Positions 1 through 8,381 of a DNA stretch of 64,000 nucleotides are shown piece after piece. The stretch covers positions 185,348 through 249,347 of the forward strand of contig NZ_BJTV01000012.1 in assembly GCF_007176755.1 (NCBI RefSeq), in the 5' to 3' direction. The DNA is from Streptomyces sp. 1-11 (lineage in GTDB: Bacteria; Actinomycetota; Actinomycetes; Streptomycetales; Streptomycetaceae). How positions within the stretch are numbered: position 1 is the stretch's first letter; every line of letters starts with the position of its first letter. The notes beneath the pieces were generated by a model that was not told where the DNA came from, did no database searches, and was given only the letters and a program-made list of their open reading frames with translations. The position numbers were made by a program, and so were the translations under genes.

Positions 1-1
1 C

Positions 2-1603
2 GACGTCACCTGGCGCGAGGTCGGCCGCGTGCTGCGCTCACGCGCCGTTCGCCCGCGGCTGCGGGCCATGCTGGGCGGCGGCAGACCGGTCGCCGAGCGG
101 TCGCCGCTGGCCGAGGGCGTCGTCGAGCAGGACGGCGAGGTGGTGCTCGCCCACGCCGCACGCCCCGAACGCGACCCCGTGCTCCCGCTGCGCGCCGCGG
201 CCGCCGCGGCCCAGGCCGGTCTCCCGCTCTCCCTGCACGCCGTACGGCGTATGGCCGCCACCACCCGCCCGCTGCCCGCGCCCTGGCCCGCCGAGGCCCG
301 CGAGCAGCTCGTCACGCTGCTCGGCTCCGGCCGTGCGACCATCGGCGTCTGGGAGGCGCTGGAGGCGGAGGGCCTGATCAGCCGGCTGCTGCCCGACTGG
401 GAACGGGTCCGCTGCCGACCGCAGCGCAACGCCGTCCACCTCTGGACGGTGGACCGGCACCTGATCGAGACCGCGGTCCGCGCCTCGGAACTGACCCGCC
501 GCGTCAGCCGCCCCGACCTGCTGCTCGTCGCCGCGCTGCTGCACGACATCGGCAAGGGCTGGCCCGGCGACCACTCCGTGGCCGGCGAGATCATCGCCAG
601 GGACGTGGCCGCGCGGATCGGCTTCGACCACGCCGACGCCACCGTGCTCGCCACCCTCGTGCGGCACCATCTGCTGCTGATCGAGACCGCCACCCGGCGC
701 GACCTGGACGACCCCGCCACCGTCCGCTCGGTCGCCGAGGCCGTCGGCACCCCGGGCACGCTGGAACTGCTGCACGCCCTCACCGAGTCCGACGCCCTCG
801 CGACCGGCCCCGCCGCCTGGTCCTCCTGGCGCGGCTCCCTCGTCGCCGACCTGGTGCGGCGCGTGGCCGCCGTCCTCGCGGGCGAGGAGGGCGACGAGCC
901 CGAACCCGCCGCGCCCACCGCCGAGCAGGAACGCCTCGCCATCGAGGCCTTCCGCACCGGCGGCCCGGTCCTCGCGCTGCGCGCGCAGCCGGAACCGGCG
1001 CCAGAGGAGGACGTGCCGGGCGGGCCGGAACCGCTCGGCGTGGAGCTGATCATCGCCGTACCGGACCAGCCGGGCGTGCTGCCGGCCGTCGCCGGCGTGC
1101 TCGCCGTGCACCGGCTGACCGTCCGCACGGCCGGGCTGCGCGCCCTGCGCCTGCCCGACGACGTCGAGGACGCCTCTGTCCTGCTGCTGAACTGGCGGGT
1201 CGCCGCCGAGTACGGCTCGCTGCCGCAGGCGGCCCGGCTGCGCGCCGACCTCGTCCGGGCCCTGGACGGCTCCCTCGACGTCGCCGGCCGCCTCGCCGAG
1301 CGGGACGCGGCCTATCCGCGTCGCCGCGGCCGGGCGGCCCCGCCGCCCCGGGTGACGGTGGCCCCGGCGGCCTCCCGCCACGCCACGGTGATCGAGGTGC
1401 GCGCGCAGGACGCACCCGGGCTGCTGTTCCGGATCGGCGCGGCGCTGGAGAAGGCGGCGGTGCGGGTGCGCAGCATGCACGTCAGCACCCTCGGCGCCAA
1501 CGCCGTCGACGCCTTCTACGTGACGACCGGCGCCGGGGCGCCGCTGCCGCCGCGGGACGCGGCCTCGACGGCCGAGGCGCTGGAGGAGGCGTTGCGCGGG
1601 TGA
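2..1603 (+). CDS. glnD: [Protein-PII] uridylyltransferase/uridylyl-removing enzyme, 3' part
   Basis: This is the C-terminal ~530 residues of GlnD, which modifies the PII nitrogen-signalling protein; the start and the nucleotidyltransferase domain lie before the window. An HD phosphohydrolase core is visible (LLHDIGKG near nt 540, then GDHS and the later VRHH). Two ACT domains follow, at about nt 1036-1260 and 1378-1590; both look like the glutamine-sensing ACT pair (for example VPDQPGVLPAVAGVLA and AQDAPGLLFRIGAALE). The frame is open from base 2 with no stop until TGA at 1601-1603. In streptomycetes GlnD adenylylates rather than uridylylates GlnK (known for S. coelicolor), and the amtB-glnK genes are expected just upstream. 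The call is secure; only the 5' extent is unknown. Confidence 0.93.
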   Translation, partial: DVTWREVGRVLRSRAVRPRLRAMLGGGRPVAERSPLAEGVVEQDGEVVLAHAARPERDPVLPLRAAAAAAQAGLPLSLHAVRRMAATTRPLPAPWPAEAREQLVTLLGSGRATIGVWEALEAEGLISRLLPDWERVRCRPQRNAVHLWTVDRHLIETAVRASELTRRVSRPDLLLVAALLHDIGKGWPGDHSVAGEIIARDVAARIGFDHADATVLATLVRHHLLLIETATRRDLDDPATVRSVAEAVGTPGTLELLHALTESDALATGPAAWSSWRGSLVADLVRRVAAVLAGEEGDEPEPAAPTAEQERLAIEAFRTGGPVLALRAQPEPAPEEDVPGGPEPLGVELIIAVPDQPGVLPAVAGVLAVHRLTVRTAGLRALRLPDDVEDASVLLLNWRVAAEYGSLPQAARLRADLVRALDGSLDVAGRLAERDAAYPRRRGRAAPPPRVTVAPAASRHATVIEVRAQDAPGLLFRIGAALEKAAVRVRSMHVSTLGANAVDAFYVTTGAGAPLPPRDAASTAEALEEALRG

Positions 1604-1644
1604 CACCCCGTCCCGCTCCCCGTCCGCTGCGTGAGGCGGGCGGG

Positions 1645-1671
1645 GGATATCCGCTCGCCGGGCGGATATCC
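1645..1671. promoter_or_regulatory. Perfect 10-bp inverted repeat between glnD and ffh
   Basis: The arms GGATATCCGC and GCGGATATCC are separated by 7 nt, 42 nt after the glnD stop and 47 nt before the ffh start. It could be the glnD terminator, but the A/T-containing arms in a very GC-rich genome also suit an operator overlapping the ffh promoter. There is no U-run. Confidence 0.5.
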
Positions 1672-1718
1672 TGGAGGGCAGCCCGAAACGCCCCCGACAT
1701 CCGAGGACCGACGCCGCC

Positions 1719-3266
1719 GTGTTCGATACCCTCTCCGACCGCCTCAGTGCGACCTTCAAGAACCTCCGCGGGAAAGGCCGACTGAGCGAAGCGGACATCG
1801 ACGCCACGGCGCGCGAGATCCGCATCGCACTGCTCGAAGCCGACGTGGCCCTGCCTGTCGTCCGGTCGTTCATCAAGAACGTCAAGGAACGCGCCCTCGG
1901 CGCCGAGGTCTCCAAGGCGCTGAACCCCGCCCAGCAGGTCCTCAAGATCGTCAACGACGAGCTGGTGACCATCCTCGGCGGTGAGACCCGCCGGCTCCGC
2001 TTCGCCAAGCAGCCGCCCACCGTGATCATGCTCGCGGGTCTGCAGGGTGCCGGTAAGACCACCCTCGCGGGCAAGCTCGGCCACTGGCTGAAGGAGCAGG
2101 GCCACTCGCCGCTGCTCGTCGCCGCCGACCTCCAGCGCCCGAACGCCGTCAACCAGCTCAGCGTCGTCGCCGAGCGCGCCGGCGTCGCGGTCTACGCGCC
2201 GGAGCCGGGCAACGGCGTCGGCGATCCGGTGAAGGTCGCCAAGGACTCCATCGAGCACGCGCGGACCAAGGTCCACGACATCGTGATCGTGGACACCGCG
2301 GGCCGGCTCGGCATCGACCAGGAGATGATGCAGCAGGCCGCGGACATCCGCGACGCCGTCTCCCCGGACGAGATCCTGTTCGTCGTCGACGCGATGATCG
2401 GTCAGGACGCCGTCAACACCGCCGAGGCGTTCCGCGACGGCGTCGGCTTCGACGGCGTGGTGCTCTCCAAGCTCGACGGCGACGCCCGTGGTGGCGCGGC
2501 CCTGTCGATCCGGCAGATCACCGGCAAGCCGATCATGTTCGCGTCCAACGGTGAGAAGCTCGACGACTTCGACGCCTTCCACCCGGACCGGATGGCCTCC
2601 CGCATCCTCGACATGGGTGACCTGCTCACCCTGATCGAGCAGGCGGAGAAGACCTTCAGCCAGGAAGAGGCCGCCAAGATGGCCTCGAAGCTGGCGTCCA
2701 AGAAGGGCCAGGACTTCACCCTGGACGACTTCCTGGCCCAGATGGAGCAGGTCAGGAAGATGGGCTCCATCTCCAAGCTGCTCGGCATGCTTCCCGGCAT
2801 GGGCCAGATCAAGGACCAGATCAACAACCTGGACGAGCGGGACGTCGACCGCACCGCCGCGATCATCAAGTCGATGACCCCGGTGGAGCGCCAGGACCCG
2901 ACGATCATCAATGGCTCCCGCCGCGCCCGTATCGCCAAGGGCTCCGGTGTCGACGTCAGCGCGGTGAAGAACCTCGTCGAGCGGTTCTTCGAGGCCCGCA
3001 AGATGATGTCCCGCATGGCACAGGGCGGGATGCCGGGCATGCCGGGCATCCCGGGCATGGGCGGTGGCCCCGGGCGCAGCAAGAAGCAGCCGAAGAAGGC
3101 CAAGGGCAAGCAGCGCTCCGGCAACCCGATGAAGCGCAAGCAGCAGGAGCAGGAGGAGGCGGCCCGGCGCGCCGCGGCCGCCCAGAGCGGCGGCGCCTTC
3201 GGGCTGCCGCAGCAGGGCGGCCAGGAGTTCGAGCTGCCGGACGAGTTCAAGAAGTTCATGGGCTGA
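1719..3266 (+). CDS. ffh: Signal recognition particle protein Ffh
   Basis: SRP54-type GTPase that binds 4.5S RNA and signal sequences of nascent membrane and secreted proteins and docks with FtsY. The 515-residue protein has the N domain (about 1-90) and then the G domain, with P-loop GLQGAGKTT near residue 106, DTAGR near 192 and SKLDGDARGG near 248. The Met-rich M domain follows (about 330-460), including the GMPGMPGIPGMGGG stretch, then a basic, Gln-rich tail ending DEFKKFMG. The start is GTG at 1719 because the family N-terminus (FDTLSDRLSATFKNLRG) begins there. The gene is followed by a strong hairpin. The signal peptidase cluster 7 kb downstream acts later in the same export route. Confidence 0.97.
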   Translation: MFDTLSDRLSATFKNLRGKGRLSEADIDATAREIRIALLEADVALPVVRSFIKNVKERALGAEVSKALNPAQQVLKIVNDELVTILGGETRRLRFAKQPPTVIMLAGLQGAGKTTLAGKLGHWLKEQGHSPLLVAADLQRPNAVNQLSVVAERAGVAVYAPEPGNGVGDPVKVAKDSIEHARTKVHDIVIVDTAGRLGIDQEMMQQAADIRDAVSPDEILFVVDAMIGQDAVNTAEAFRDGVGFDGVVLSKLDGDARGGAALSIRQITGKPIMFASNGEKLDDFDAFHPDRMASRILDMGDLLTLIEQAEKTFSQEEAAKMASKLASKKGQDFTLDDFLAQMEQVRKMGSISKLLGMLPGMGQIKDQINNLDERDVDRTAAIIKSMTPVERQDPTIINGSRRARIAKGSGVDVSAVKNLVERFFEARKMMSRMAQGGMPGMPGIPGMGGGPGRSKKQPKKAKGKQRSGNPMKRKQQEQEEAARRAAAAQSGGAFGLPQQGGQEFELPDEFKKFMG

Positions 3267-3283
3267 TCCCGCCGCACGTCTTC

Positions 3284-3315
3284 GAGGGCGCCCCCCGGGC
3301 CAGGGGGGCGCCCTC
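3284..3315 (+). terminator. Factor-independent-like terminator after ffh
   Basis: A 13-bp perfect stem (GAGGGCGCCCCCC with its complement) and a 6-nt loop start 18 nt after the ffh stop. No U-run follows, which is usual for Streptomyces. Confidence 0.7.
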
Positions 3316-3343
3316 AGCGCATGCCGAGGCAGGCGCGGTGCCG

Positions 3344-3349
3344 TAACGT
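3344..3349 (+). promoter_or_regulatory. Candidate -10 box of a leaderless ftsH-like transcript
   Basis: TAACGT lies 6 nt before the ATG at 3356, just past the ffh terminator. That spacing would place transcription at or next to the start codon. No clear Shine-Dalgarno sequence precedes the ATG. Confidence 0.4.
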
Positions 3350-3355
3350 CCAGGT

Positions 3356-5293
3356 ATGAGCAATGCGGCGCCACCCCGCAAGGCCCCTGACCAGCCGTGG
3401 CGCGCCGAGGGCACCCCGGACGACACGCCCCGGCGGCCCGGGGGCGGAAGGCGCGGCGGCAAGTGGTGGGGCCTGCTCGTCACCGCGGTGATCGTCTTCC
3501 TGCTGGCGTACGTCGGCCTGAACTACCTGGGCCAGGGAAACGAGCCGACGATCTCCTACACGGAGTTCAGCCGGGAGGTCGGCGCGGGCAACGTCGCCAA
3601 GATCTACTCCAAGGGCGACGCGATCCAGGGCCAGCTCAAGAGCCCCCGCGCCAACCCCGAGGGCGGCGGGGACTACACCAAGTTCCGCACACAGCGGCCG
3701 GCCTTCGCCGACGACAAGCTGTGGCAGAACCTGAGCAGCCACAACGTCACGGTGACGGCCCGGCCGGTCGTGCAGGAGCGCGGACTGCTGTCCAACCTGC
3801 TGATCTCCCTGGTCCCGATCGTGCTGCTGGTCGCGGTGTGGATCTTCATCGCCCGGCGGTTCGGTTCGGGGCTGGGCGGCGCGGGCGGCGTGTTCGGGCG
3901 CAAACCACCGCCGCGGCCGGTCGAGCTGTTGCCCGGCAAAGCACGCACCACGTTCGCCGACGTCGCCGGCATCGACGAGGTCAAGGGCGAACTGGACGAC
4001 GTCGTCGACTTCCTCAAGCACCCCGACACCTACCGCAGGATGGGCGCCAAGCTGCCCCGGGGCGTCCTGCTCGCGGGCTCCCCGGGCACCGGCAAGACGC
4101 TGCTCGCGCGCGCGGTCGCGGGCGAGGCCGGCGTGCCGTTCTTCTCGGCCTCGGCGTCCGAGTTCATCGAGATGATCGTCGGCGTCGGCGCCTCCCGGGT
4201 CCGCGAGCTGTTCGCCGAGGCCCGCAAGGTGGCGCCGTCGATCATCTTCATCGACGAGATCGACACCATCGGCCGGGTGCGTGGCGGCGGCGCCTCGATG
4301 AGCGGCCACGACGAGCGCGAGCAGACCCTGAACCAGATCCTCACCGAGATGGACGGCTTCTCCGGCTCCGAGGGCGTGATCGTCATCGCGGCCACCAACC
4401 GCGCGGACATCCTCGACCCGGCACTGACCCGGCCCGGCCGCTTCGACCGGGTGGTGAGCGTGTCCCCGCCGGACCGCGGCGGACGCGAGGCGATCCTGCG
4501 CATCCACACCCGGGAGATGCCGCTGGCCGGGGACGTGGACCTGGCCCAGGTGGCGCGGGTGACGCCCGGCATGACAGGCGCGGATCTGGCCAATCTCGCC
4601 AACGAGGCCGCGCTCCTCGCCGTCAAGGGGAAACAGGAACGGGTGACGCAGGCGGACCTGTCCGAGGCCCTGGAGAAGGTCCAGCTCGGCGCCGAGCGCA
4701 CGCTGGTCATGCCCGAGGAGGACCGCCGCCGCACGGCGTACCACGAGAGCGGCCACGCCCTGCTCGGCATGCTGCAGACCGGCGCCGACCCGGTCCGCAA
4801 GATCACCATCGTGCCGCGCGGCCGGGCGCTCGGGGTGACCATGTCCACGCCCGAGGTGGAGCGGTACGCGCACTCGGAGGGCTATCTGCGCGGCCGCATC
4901 ATCGGCGCGCTCGGCGGCATGGCCGCGGAGGAGGTCGTCTACGGGGTCGTCACCACCGGCGCGGAGAGCGACCTCGAACAGGTCACCAACATCGCGCGCG
5001 GGATGGTGGCCCGCTGGGGCATGAGCGAGCGCGTCGGCCGGCTCTCCGCGCTCCCCGGCGACGCCCAGCAGGCGTACGGCCTGTCGGCCGCCCCGCAGAC
5101 CCTCGACGTGATCGACGCCGAGATGCGCCGGATCGTCGACGAGTGCTACGAGGAGGCCCGCCAGAAGCTGCGCGACCACCGCGGCCGGCTGGACGCGCTG
5201 GCGCACGCGCTGCTGGAGAACGAGACCCTGGAGGAGGCGGACGCCTACCGGATCGCCGGCATCACCCGCCTGACCAAGGACGCGGAGGCATAG
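3356..5293 (+). CDS. ftsH: FtsH-type ATP-dependent membrane zinc metalloprotease
   Basis: Membrane-bound AAA+ protease of 645 residues that extracts and degrades membrane and regulatory proteins. Two transmembrane segments are visible (about residues 35-55 and 145-168) flanking a short extracytoplasmic FtsH_ext region. The AAA module has Walker A GSPGTGKT near residue 241, Walker B IIFIDEID near 296, and the second region of homology with TRPGRFDR. The M41 protease domain has the zinc motif HESGH near residues 463-467 and the third-ligand region GAESDLEQ. The C-terminus is short. Streptomyces usually has another FtsH beside folE/hpt; this one is probably the paralogue linked to ffh. The ATG at 3356 fits the hydrophilic N-terminus. 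Confidence 0.93.
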   Translation: MSNAAPPRKAPDQPWRAEGTPDDTPRRPGGGRRGGKWWGLLVTAVIVFLLAYVGLNYLGQGNEPTISYTEFSREVGAGNVAKIYSKGDAIQGQLKSPRANPEGGGDYTKFRTQRPAFADDKLWQNLSSHNVTVTARPVVQERGLLSNLLISLVPIVLLVAVWIFIARRFGSGLGGAGGVFGRKPPPRPVELLPGKARTTFADVAGIDEVKGELDDVVDFLKHPDTYRRMGAKLPRGVLLAGSPGTGKTLLARAVAGEAGVPFFSASASEFIEMIVGVGASRVRELFAEARKVAPSIIFIDEIDTIGRVRGGGASMSGHDEREQTLNQILTEMDGFSGSEGVIVIAATNRADILDPALTRPGRFDRVVSVSPPDRGGREAILRIHTREMPLAGDVDLAQVARVTPGMTGADLANLANEAALLAVKGKQERVTQADLSEALEKVQLGAERTLVMPEEDRRRTAYHESGHALLGMLQTGADPVRKITIVPRGRALGVTMSTPEVERYAHSEGYLRGRIIGALGGMAAEEVVYGVVTTGAESDLEQVTNIARGMVARWGMSERVGRLSALPGDAQQAYGLSAAPQTLDVIDAEMRRIVDECYEEARQKLRDHRGRLDALAHALLENETLEEADAYRIAGITRLTKDAEA

Positions 5294-5319
5294 GTCCTGT
5301 CTGCAGGCCCTACCAGGGG

Positions 5320-6210
5320 CTACGGCACCCGGGCGATGAGATAGCGGAAGACGTTCGGCATCCAGACCGTGCCGTCCGCCCGCCGGTACGGGTGCAGCGC
5401 CTCCGCCAGCTCCTTGTCCACCTGCTTGCCGTCGGTGGCCGCGATCGCCGCGTCGAAGAGCCCGGTCGACAGCAGGCCGCGCACCGCGCTGTCCACGTCG
5501 GCATAGCCGAACGGGCAGGCCACCCGCCCCGAGCCGTCCGGCCTGAGCCCGGCCCGCTGGGCGACCTCCTCCAGGTCGTCGCGGCGTGCGGGCCGCCAGC
5601 TGCCCGGGCTGCGCAGCGGATCGGCGAGCTTCGTCGCCACCCGGAGCACGGACGAGGTGGCGCAGCGCTCCGGCGGCCCCCAGCCGGCCAGCACCACGGC
5701 GCCCCCGTGCGCGGCCAGCGGCAGCGCGTCCGCCAGCAGTCCGCCGAGCCACTCGGAGTCGCCCGCCAGACAGCCGATCGGCTCGAAGACGGTCATCAGG
5801 GTGTACGCGGGAGCCCGCGCGCCGGCCGCTTCGCCGGGCAGGTCCAGGTCCTCGACCAGCCGCGTGCCGCCGCCCCCGCCCGGGTCCGGCCGCGTACGCG
5901 CGCGCGTGCCGGGCGCGGCGTCCGGCGCCAGCCGCTCGCGCGCCAGGGCGAGCAGTTCCCGGCAGGAGTCGACGCCGGTCACGGCGGCCCCTCTGGAGGA
6001 CGCCATCAGCAGGGCGAGACCGGAACCGCAGCGCAGACCCAGCAGCCGGGTCGCCGGGCCCACGTCGAGCCGTTCGTGGACGGCCTCGTAGAGCGGGACC
6101 AGCATCCGCTCCTGGATCTCGGACCAGTCACGCGCGCGTGCGCACGGGTTCACGCCGGGTGGTACGGGACCCGCGTGAGACAAGTGCTCCCGCACGAGCG
6201 TAGGTGTCAT
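5320..6210 (-). CDS. SAM-dependent methyltransferase-like protein
   Basis: A 296-residue protein on the opposite strand, convergent with ftsH (26 bp apart). The Rossmann motif I region reads LLGLRCGSGLALLMA followed by VTGVDS, a class I methyltransferase pattern in which the usual D-x-GCG-x-G is replaced by LRCGSG. An acidic turn VFEPIGC and a long C-terminal part (SVLRVATKLADPLRS...) resemble Streptomyces methyltransferases of unknown substrate. The ORF can be extended upstream to 6291, but the ATG at 6210 (MTPTLVREHL) is preferred because the upstream extension is Arg-rich and lacks structure. The substrate is unknown; possible alternatives are a small-molecule or an RNA methyltransferase. 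Confidence 0.7.
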   Translation of the reverse strand: MTPTLVREHLSHAGPVPPGVNPCARARDWSEIQERMLVPLYEAVHERLDVGPATRLLGLRCGSGLALLMASSRGAAVTGVDSCRELLALARERLAPDAAPGTRARTRPDPGGGGGTRLVEDLDLPGEAAGARAPAYTLMTVFEPIGCLAGDSEWLGGLLADALPLAAHGGAVVLAGWGPPERCATSSVLRVATKLADPLRSPGSWRPARRDDLEEVAQRAGLRPDGSGRVACPFGYADVDSAVRGLLSTGLFDAAIAATDGKQVDKELAEALHPYRRADGTVWMPNVFRYLIARVP

Positions 6211-6735
6211 AGGTAAGCGCCCCAATCCGCCGACAGTTCGTCGCAGTGCCCGATTGCGAGGCCCCCGTGCCGATCGCTCGCACCCTTCCACCTATGTCAG
6301 GTAACTCCCGGCTCGCGGTGCCGTCCAGGGGTCGTGGGGCCCGGCTTGGGGGCCAGGACCAGAAGTGGCGAGAATTCACATCCACGCAATACGGGCGACC
6401 GCACGGTGTCCGCTCGCGCGGGGGCGGGCCGGTGACGAGGGGTGCGCGGGCAGCCTGTAACGTCACGATCGCCGCGGACGTTGACAGAGGTGAAGGCGTC
6501 CGGCGAGAGCGGCCGAAACGCACCTTGCGCATCCACCGGCCACCCGCACAGCACCGCTTGCACGACGCGTCGTACGTCGGACTACGCACCGGCTTGGTAT
6601 GAGCTGTGAGGCTTCTCCGCAGATCAGCGCACCCGCCCTCGTCAGGACGCATCAGCGGCAACTGACGGGTACGTGCAAATTATTTGGGATGCCCCGGAAT
6701 AGGAACACAGAGGCACCCACGCTCGTTGTCATTAC
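6211..6735. other. 525-bp intergenic region between divergent genes
   Basis: It separates the methyltransferase gene (-) from the SprT-like gene (+), so it must hold two divergent promoters. An A/T-richer pocket lies at about 6665-6735, where TAGGAA (6700-6705) could serve as a -10 box for the + gene. Possible ORFs inside have no recognisable product, so none is called. Confidence 0.5.
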
Positions 6736-7332
6736 GTGAGCACGACACAGACACCACCTGTCCTCGCCGCAGAGCTGGCGCAGGCGTGGGCCGACATTCA
6801 GCGGTACCACCCCGAGCTGCCGGACCTTGCCGCGCCAGAGTCACTGATCGGGGAGTCGTCGTCCGCGTGCGGTCACGAACTCTCCTTCGAGCGCCTGCTC
6901 CACGAGGCCGTCCACGGCATCGCCGCCGCCCGCGGCGTCCGTGACACCTCCCGCGCCGGCCGCTACCACAACCGCCGCTTCCTGGCCATCGCCGAGGAAC
7001 TGGGCCTGGACCACCCCGAGGAGCCGCATCCCAGCAGCGGCTTCTCGCTGGTCACGCTCGATCCCGAGGCGAAGCGGCGCTACCGCCCGACCATCGAGCG
7101 CCTCCAGCGCGCCCTGAAGGCCCATACGGCGGCCACCTCCGCCGACACCTCCCGGACCTTCCGCGGCCCGGCCGCCCGCCACGGCTCCTCCGGCGGTGGC
7201 GTCCGCGTCAAGGCGGTCTGCGACTGCGGGCGCAACGTCCGGGTGGTGCCCTCGGTCCTGGCCCAGGCCCCCATCGTGTGCGGCGGCTGCGGCAAGCCGT
7301 TCCGCATCCCGGAGGTCGTGGGCGCGGCGTAG
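6736..7332 (+). CDS. SprT-like HExxH putative metalloprotein with C-terminal zinc ribbon
   Basis: A 198-residue protein of unknown function. Residues 51-92 look like a SprT-type metalloprotease core: FERLLHEAVHGIAAARG has HEAVH at residues 56-60, and RYHNRRFLAIAEELGL supplies a third histidine (H78) in the context seen in SprT/Spartan-like domains. The C-terminus carries two Cys pairs, C162/C164 (CDCG) and C182/C185 (CGGC), forming a likely zinc ribbon. A Ser/Thr/Gly-rich linker (about 132-156) joins the two. SprT-family proteins act on DNA-protein crosslinks or other intracellular targets; whether this one is a protease is inference. The start is GTG at 6736. A hairpin follows directly after the stop. 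Confidence 0.75.
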   Translation: MSTTQTPPVLAAELAQAWADIQRYHPELPDLAAPESLIGESSSACGHELSFERLLHEAVHGIAAARGVRDTSRAGRYHNRRFLAIAEELGLDHPEEPHPSSGFSLVTLDPEAKRRYRPTIERLQRALKAHTAATSADTSRTFRGPAARHGSSGGGVRVKAVCDCGRNVRVVPSVLAQAPIVCGGCGKPFRIPEVVGAA

Positions 7333-7334
7333 GG

Positions 7335-7359
7335 GTGCGGCTGCTCGTGGCAGCCGCAC
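7335..7359 (+). terminator. Hairpin terminator after the SprT-like gene
   Basis: A 10-bp perfect stem (GTGCGGCTGC with its complement) and a 5-nt loop start 3 nt after the TAG stop. Confidence 0.65.
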
Positions 7360-7493
7360 ACCCGCGGTCCCCATGCCCGCGGGATCCACGGCCGGGCGGC
7401 GCACCCGGCGCACGTCACCTCCGCGCCGGGTGCCGCTCAGCCATGCCCGGGATCGTCCGGCCCCCGTGGCGAAGAGCGATCCGAACGGTGTGG

Positions 7494-7499
7494 CACAAT
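7494..7499 (+). promoter_or_regulatory. Candidate -10 box of the rpsP operon
   Basis: CACAAT sits about 135 nt before rpsP, downstream of the hairpin that isolates the preceding gene. The -35 region is not clear. Confidence 0.35.
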
Positions 7500-7633
7500 G
7501 GCTAGCTGTACTCGACAGCCGCACAGGACCCCTCTCTCCTCCGGCTGACGCGTCCGTCGGGCACTCGGGTACCGCAACCCCACGCGGCAGCTCGCCGTGC
7601 CCAACCACGTCAAAACCAGGAGAACCCACTCCC

Positions 7634-8053
7634 GTGGCAGTCAAGATCAAGCTGAAGCGTCTGGGCAAGATCCGTTCGCCTCACTACCGCATCGTCGTCG
7701 CCGACTCCCGTACCCGCCGTGACGGCCGGGCCATCGAGGAGATCGGCAAGTACCACCCGACCTACAACCCGTCGGTCATCGAGGTGGACGCCGACCGCGT
7801 GGCGTACTGGCTGGGTGTCGGCGCGCAGCCGACCGAGCCCGTCCTCGCCATCCTGAAGAAGACCGGCGACTGGCAGAAGTTCAAGGGCGAGCCGGCTCCC
7901 GCGCCGCTGCTCGTCGCCGAGCCGAAGTCGACGCGTCCGTCGTTCGAGGCTCTCGGCGGTGACGACGAGGGCAAGGGTGAGGCCATCACCCAGAAGAAGA
8001 AGGCTGAGAAGAAGGACGAGGCGGCTGCCGAGTCCGAGTCGACCGAGGCCTGA
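7634..8053 (+). CDS. rpsP: 30S ribosomal protein S16
   Basis: Small-subunit assembly protein, 139 residues. The N-terminal core (VKIKLKRLGKIRSPHYRIVVADSRTRRDGRAIEEIGKY) is a textbook S16, followed by a Lys/Glu-rich C-terminal extension (KKKAEKKDEAAAESE) common in actinobacteria. The start is GTG at 7634, preceded by AGGAGA at about 7618-7623; an in-frame upstream extension is not protein-like. It is the first gene of the rpsP-khpA-rimM-trmD-rplS cluster, with the KH gene only 5 nt downstream. Confidence 0.97.
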   Translation: MAVKIKLKRLGKIRSPHYRIVVADSRTRRDGRAIEEIGKYHPTYNPSVIEVDADRVAYWLGVGAQPTEPVLAILKKTGDWQKFKGEPAPAPLLVAEPKSTRPSFEALGGDDEGKGEAITQKKKAEKKDEAAAESESTEA

Positions 8054-8058
8054 GCAGC

Positions 8059-8298
8059 ATGCTCGAAGAGGCGCTTGAGCACCTCGTGAAGGGCATCGTC
8101 GACAACCCCGACGATGTGCAGGTCGCCTCGCGCGACCTGCGTCGCGGGCGCGTGCTGGAGGTCCGGGTGCACCCCGACGACCTCGGCAAGGTGATCGGCC
8201 GCAACGGTCGTACCGCGCGTGCTCTGCGCACCGTCGTGGGCGCCATCGGCGGCCGCGGCGTCCGCGTCGACCTCGTCGACGTGGACCACGTCCGCTGA
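8059..8298 (+). CDS. khpA: KH-domain RNA-binding protein KhpA
   Basis: A 79-residue single KH domain protein with the GxxG loop in KVIGRNGRTARALR, the RNA-contacting motif. It is the small KH protein found between rpsP and rimM in Gram-positive bacteria; homologues (KhpA) bind many RNAs, with KhpB in firmicutes. It starts 5 nt after the rpsP stop, so it is translated from the same message. Confidence 0.9.
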   Translation: MLEEALEHLVKGIVDNPDDVQVASRDLRRGRVLEVRVHPDDLGKVIGRNGRTARALRTVVGAIGGRGVRVDLVDVDHVR

Positions 8299-8319
8299 CG
8301 CTTATCGCAGCACCGGCTC

Positions 8320-8353
8320 GGGCCGGGGAAGGCCACTGGGCCGTCCCCGGCCC
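8320..8353 (+). terminator. Two-tier hairpin between khpA and rimM
   Basis: A 10-bp outer stem (GGGCCGGGGA with its complement) encloses a 4-bp GGCC inner stem. It lies 21 nt after khpA and 28 nt before rimM, so it may be an attenuator or processing site rather than a full terminator within the cluster. Confidence 0.5.
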
Positions 8354-8381
8354 GTAGTCGTATGACAGGAGAGCAAGCACA

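Larger units (their letters stand above)
7333..7633 (+). other. 301-bp region before rpsP
   Basis: It contains the terminator hairpin of the SprT-like gene (7335-7359), a candidate rpsP promoter (CACAAT at 7494-7499) and an rpsP leader of about 130 nt. No gene was found in it. Confidence 0.5.

Noticed and set aside
38..2152. 704-residue ORF antisense to glnD and ffh
   Set aside because: It is a mirror of real genes in a GC-rich genome; its composition (low complexity, Arg/Gly/Pro and His runs) and lack of any family pattern point to a shadow.
1482..3374. 630-residue ORF antisense to ffh
   Set aside because: Leu/Asp/Val-His runs typical of the complementary strand of biased codons; no domain seen.
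3314..5752. 812-residue ORF antisense to the FtsH gene
   Set aside because: It mirrors a clear AAA protease gene and has no RBS or domain.
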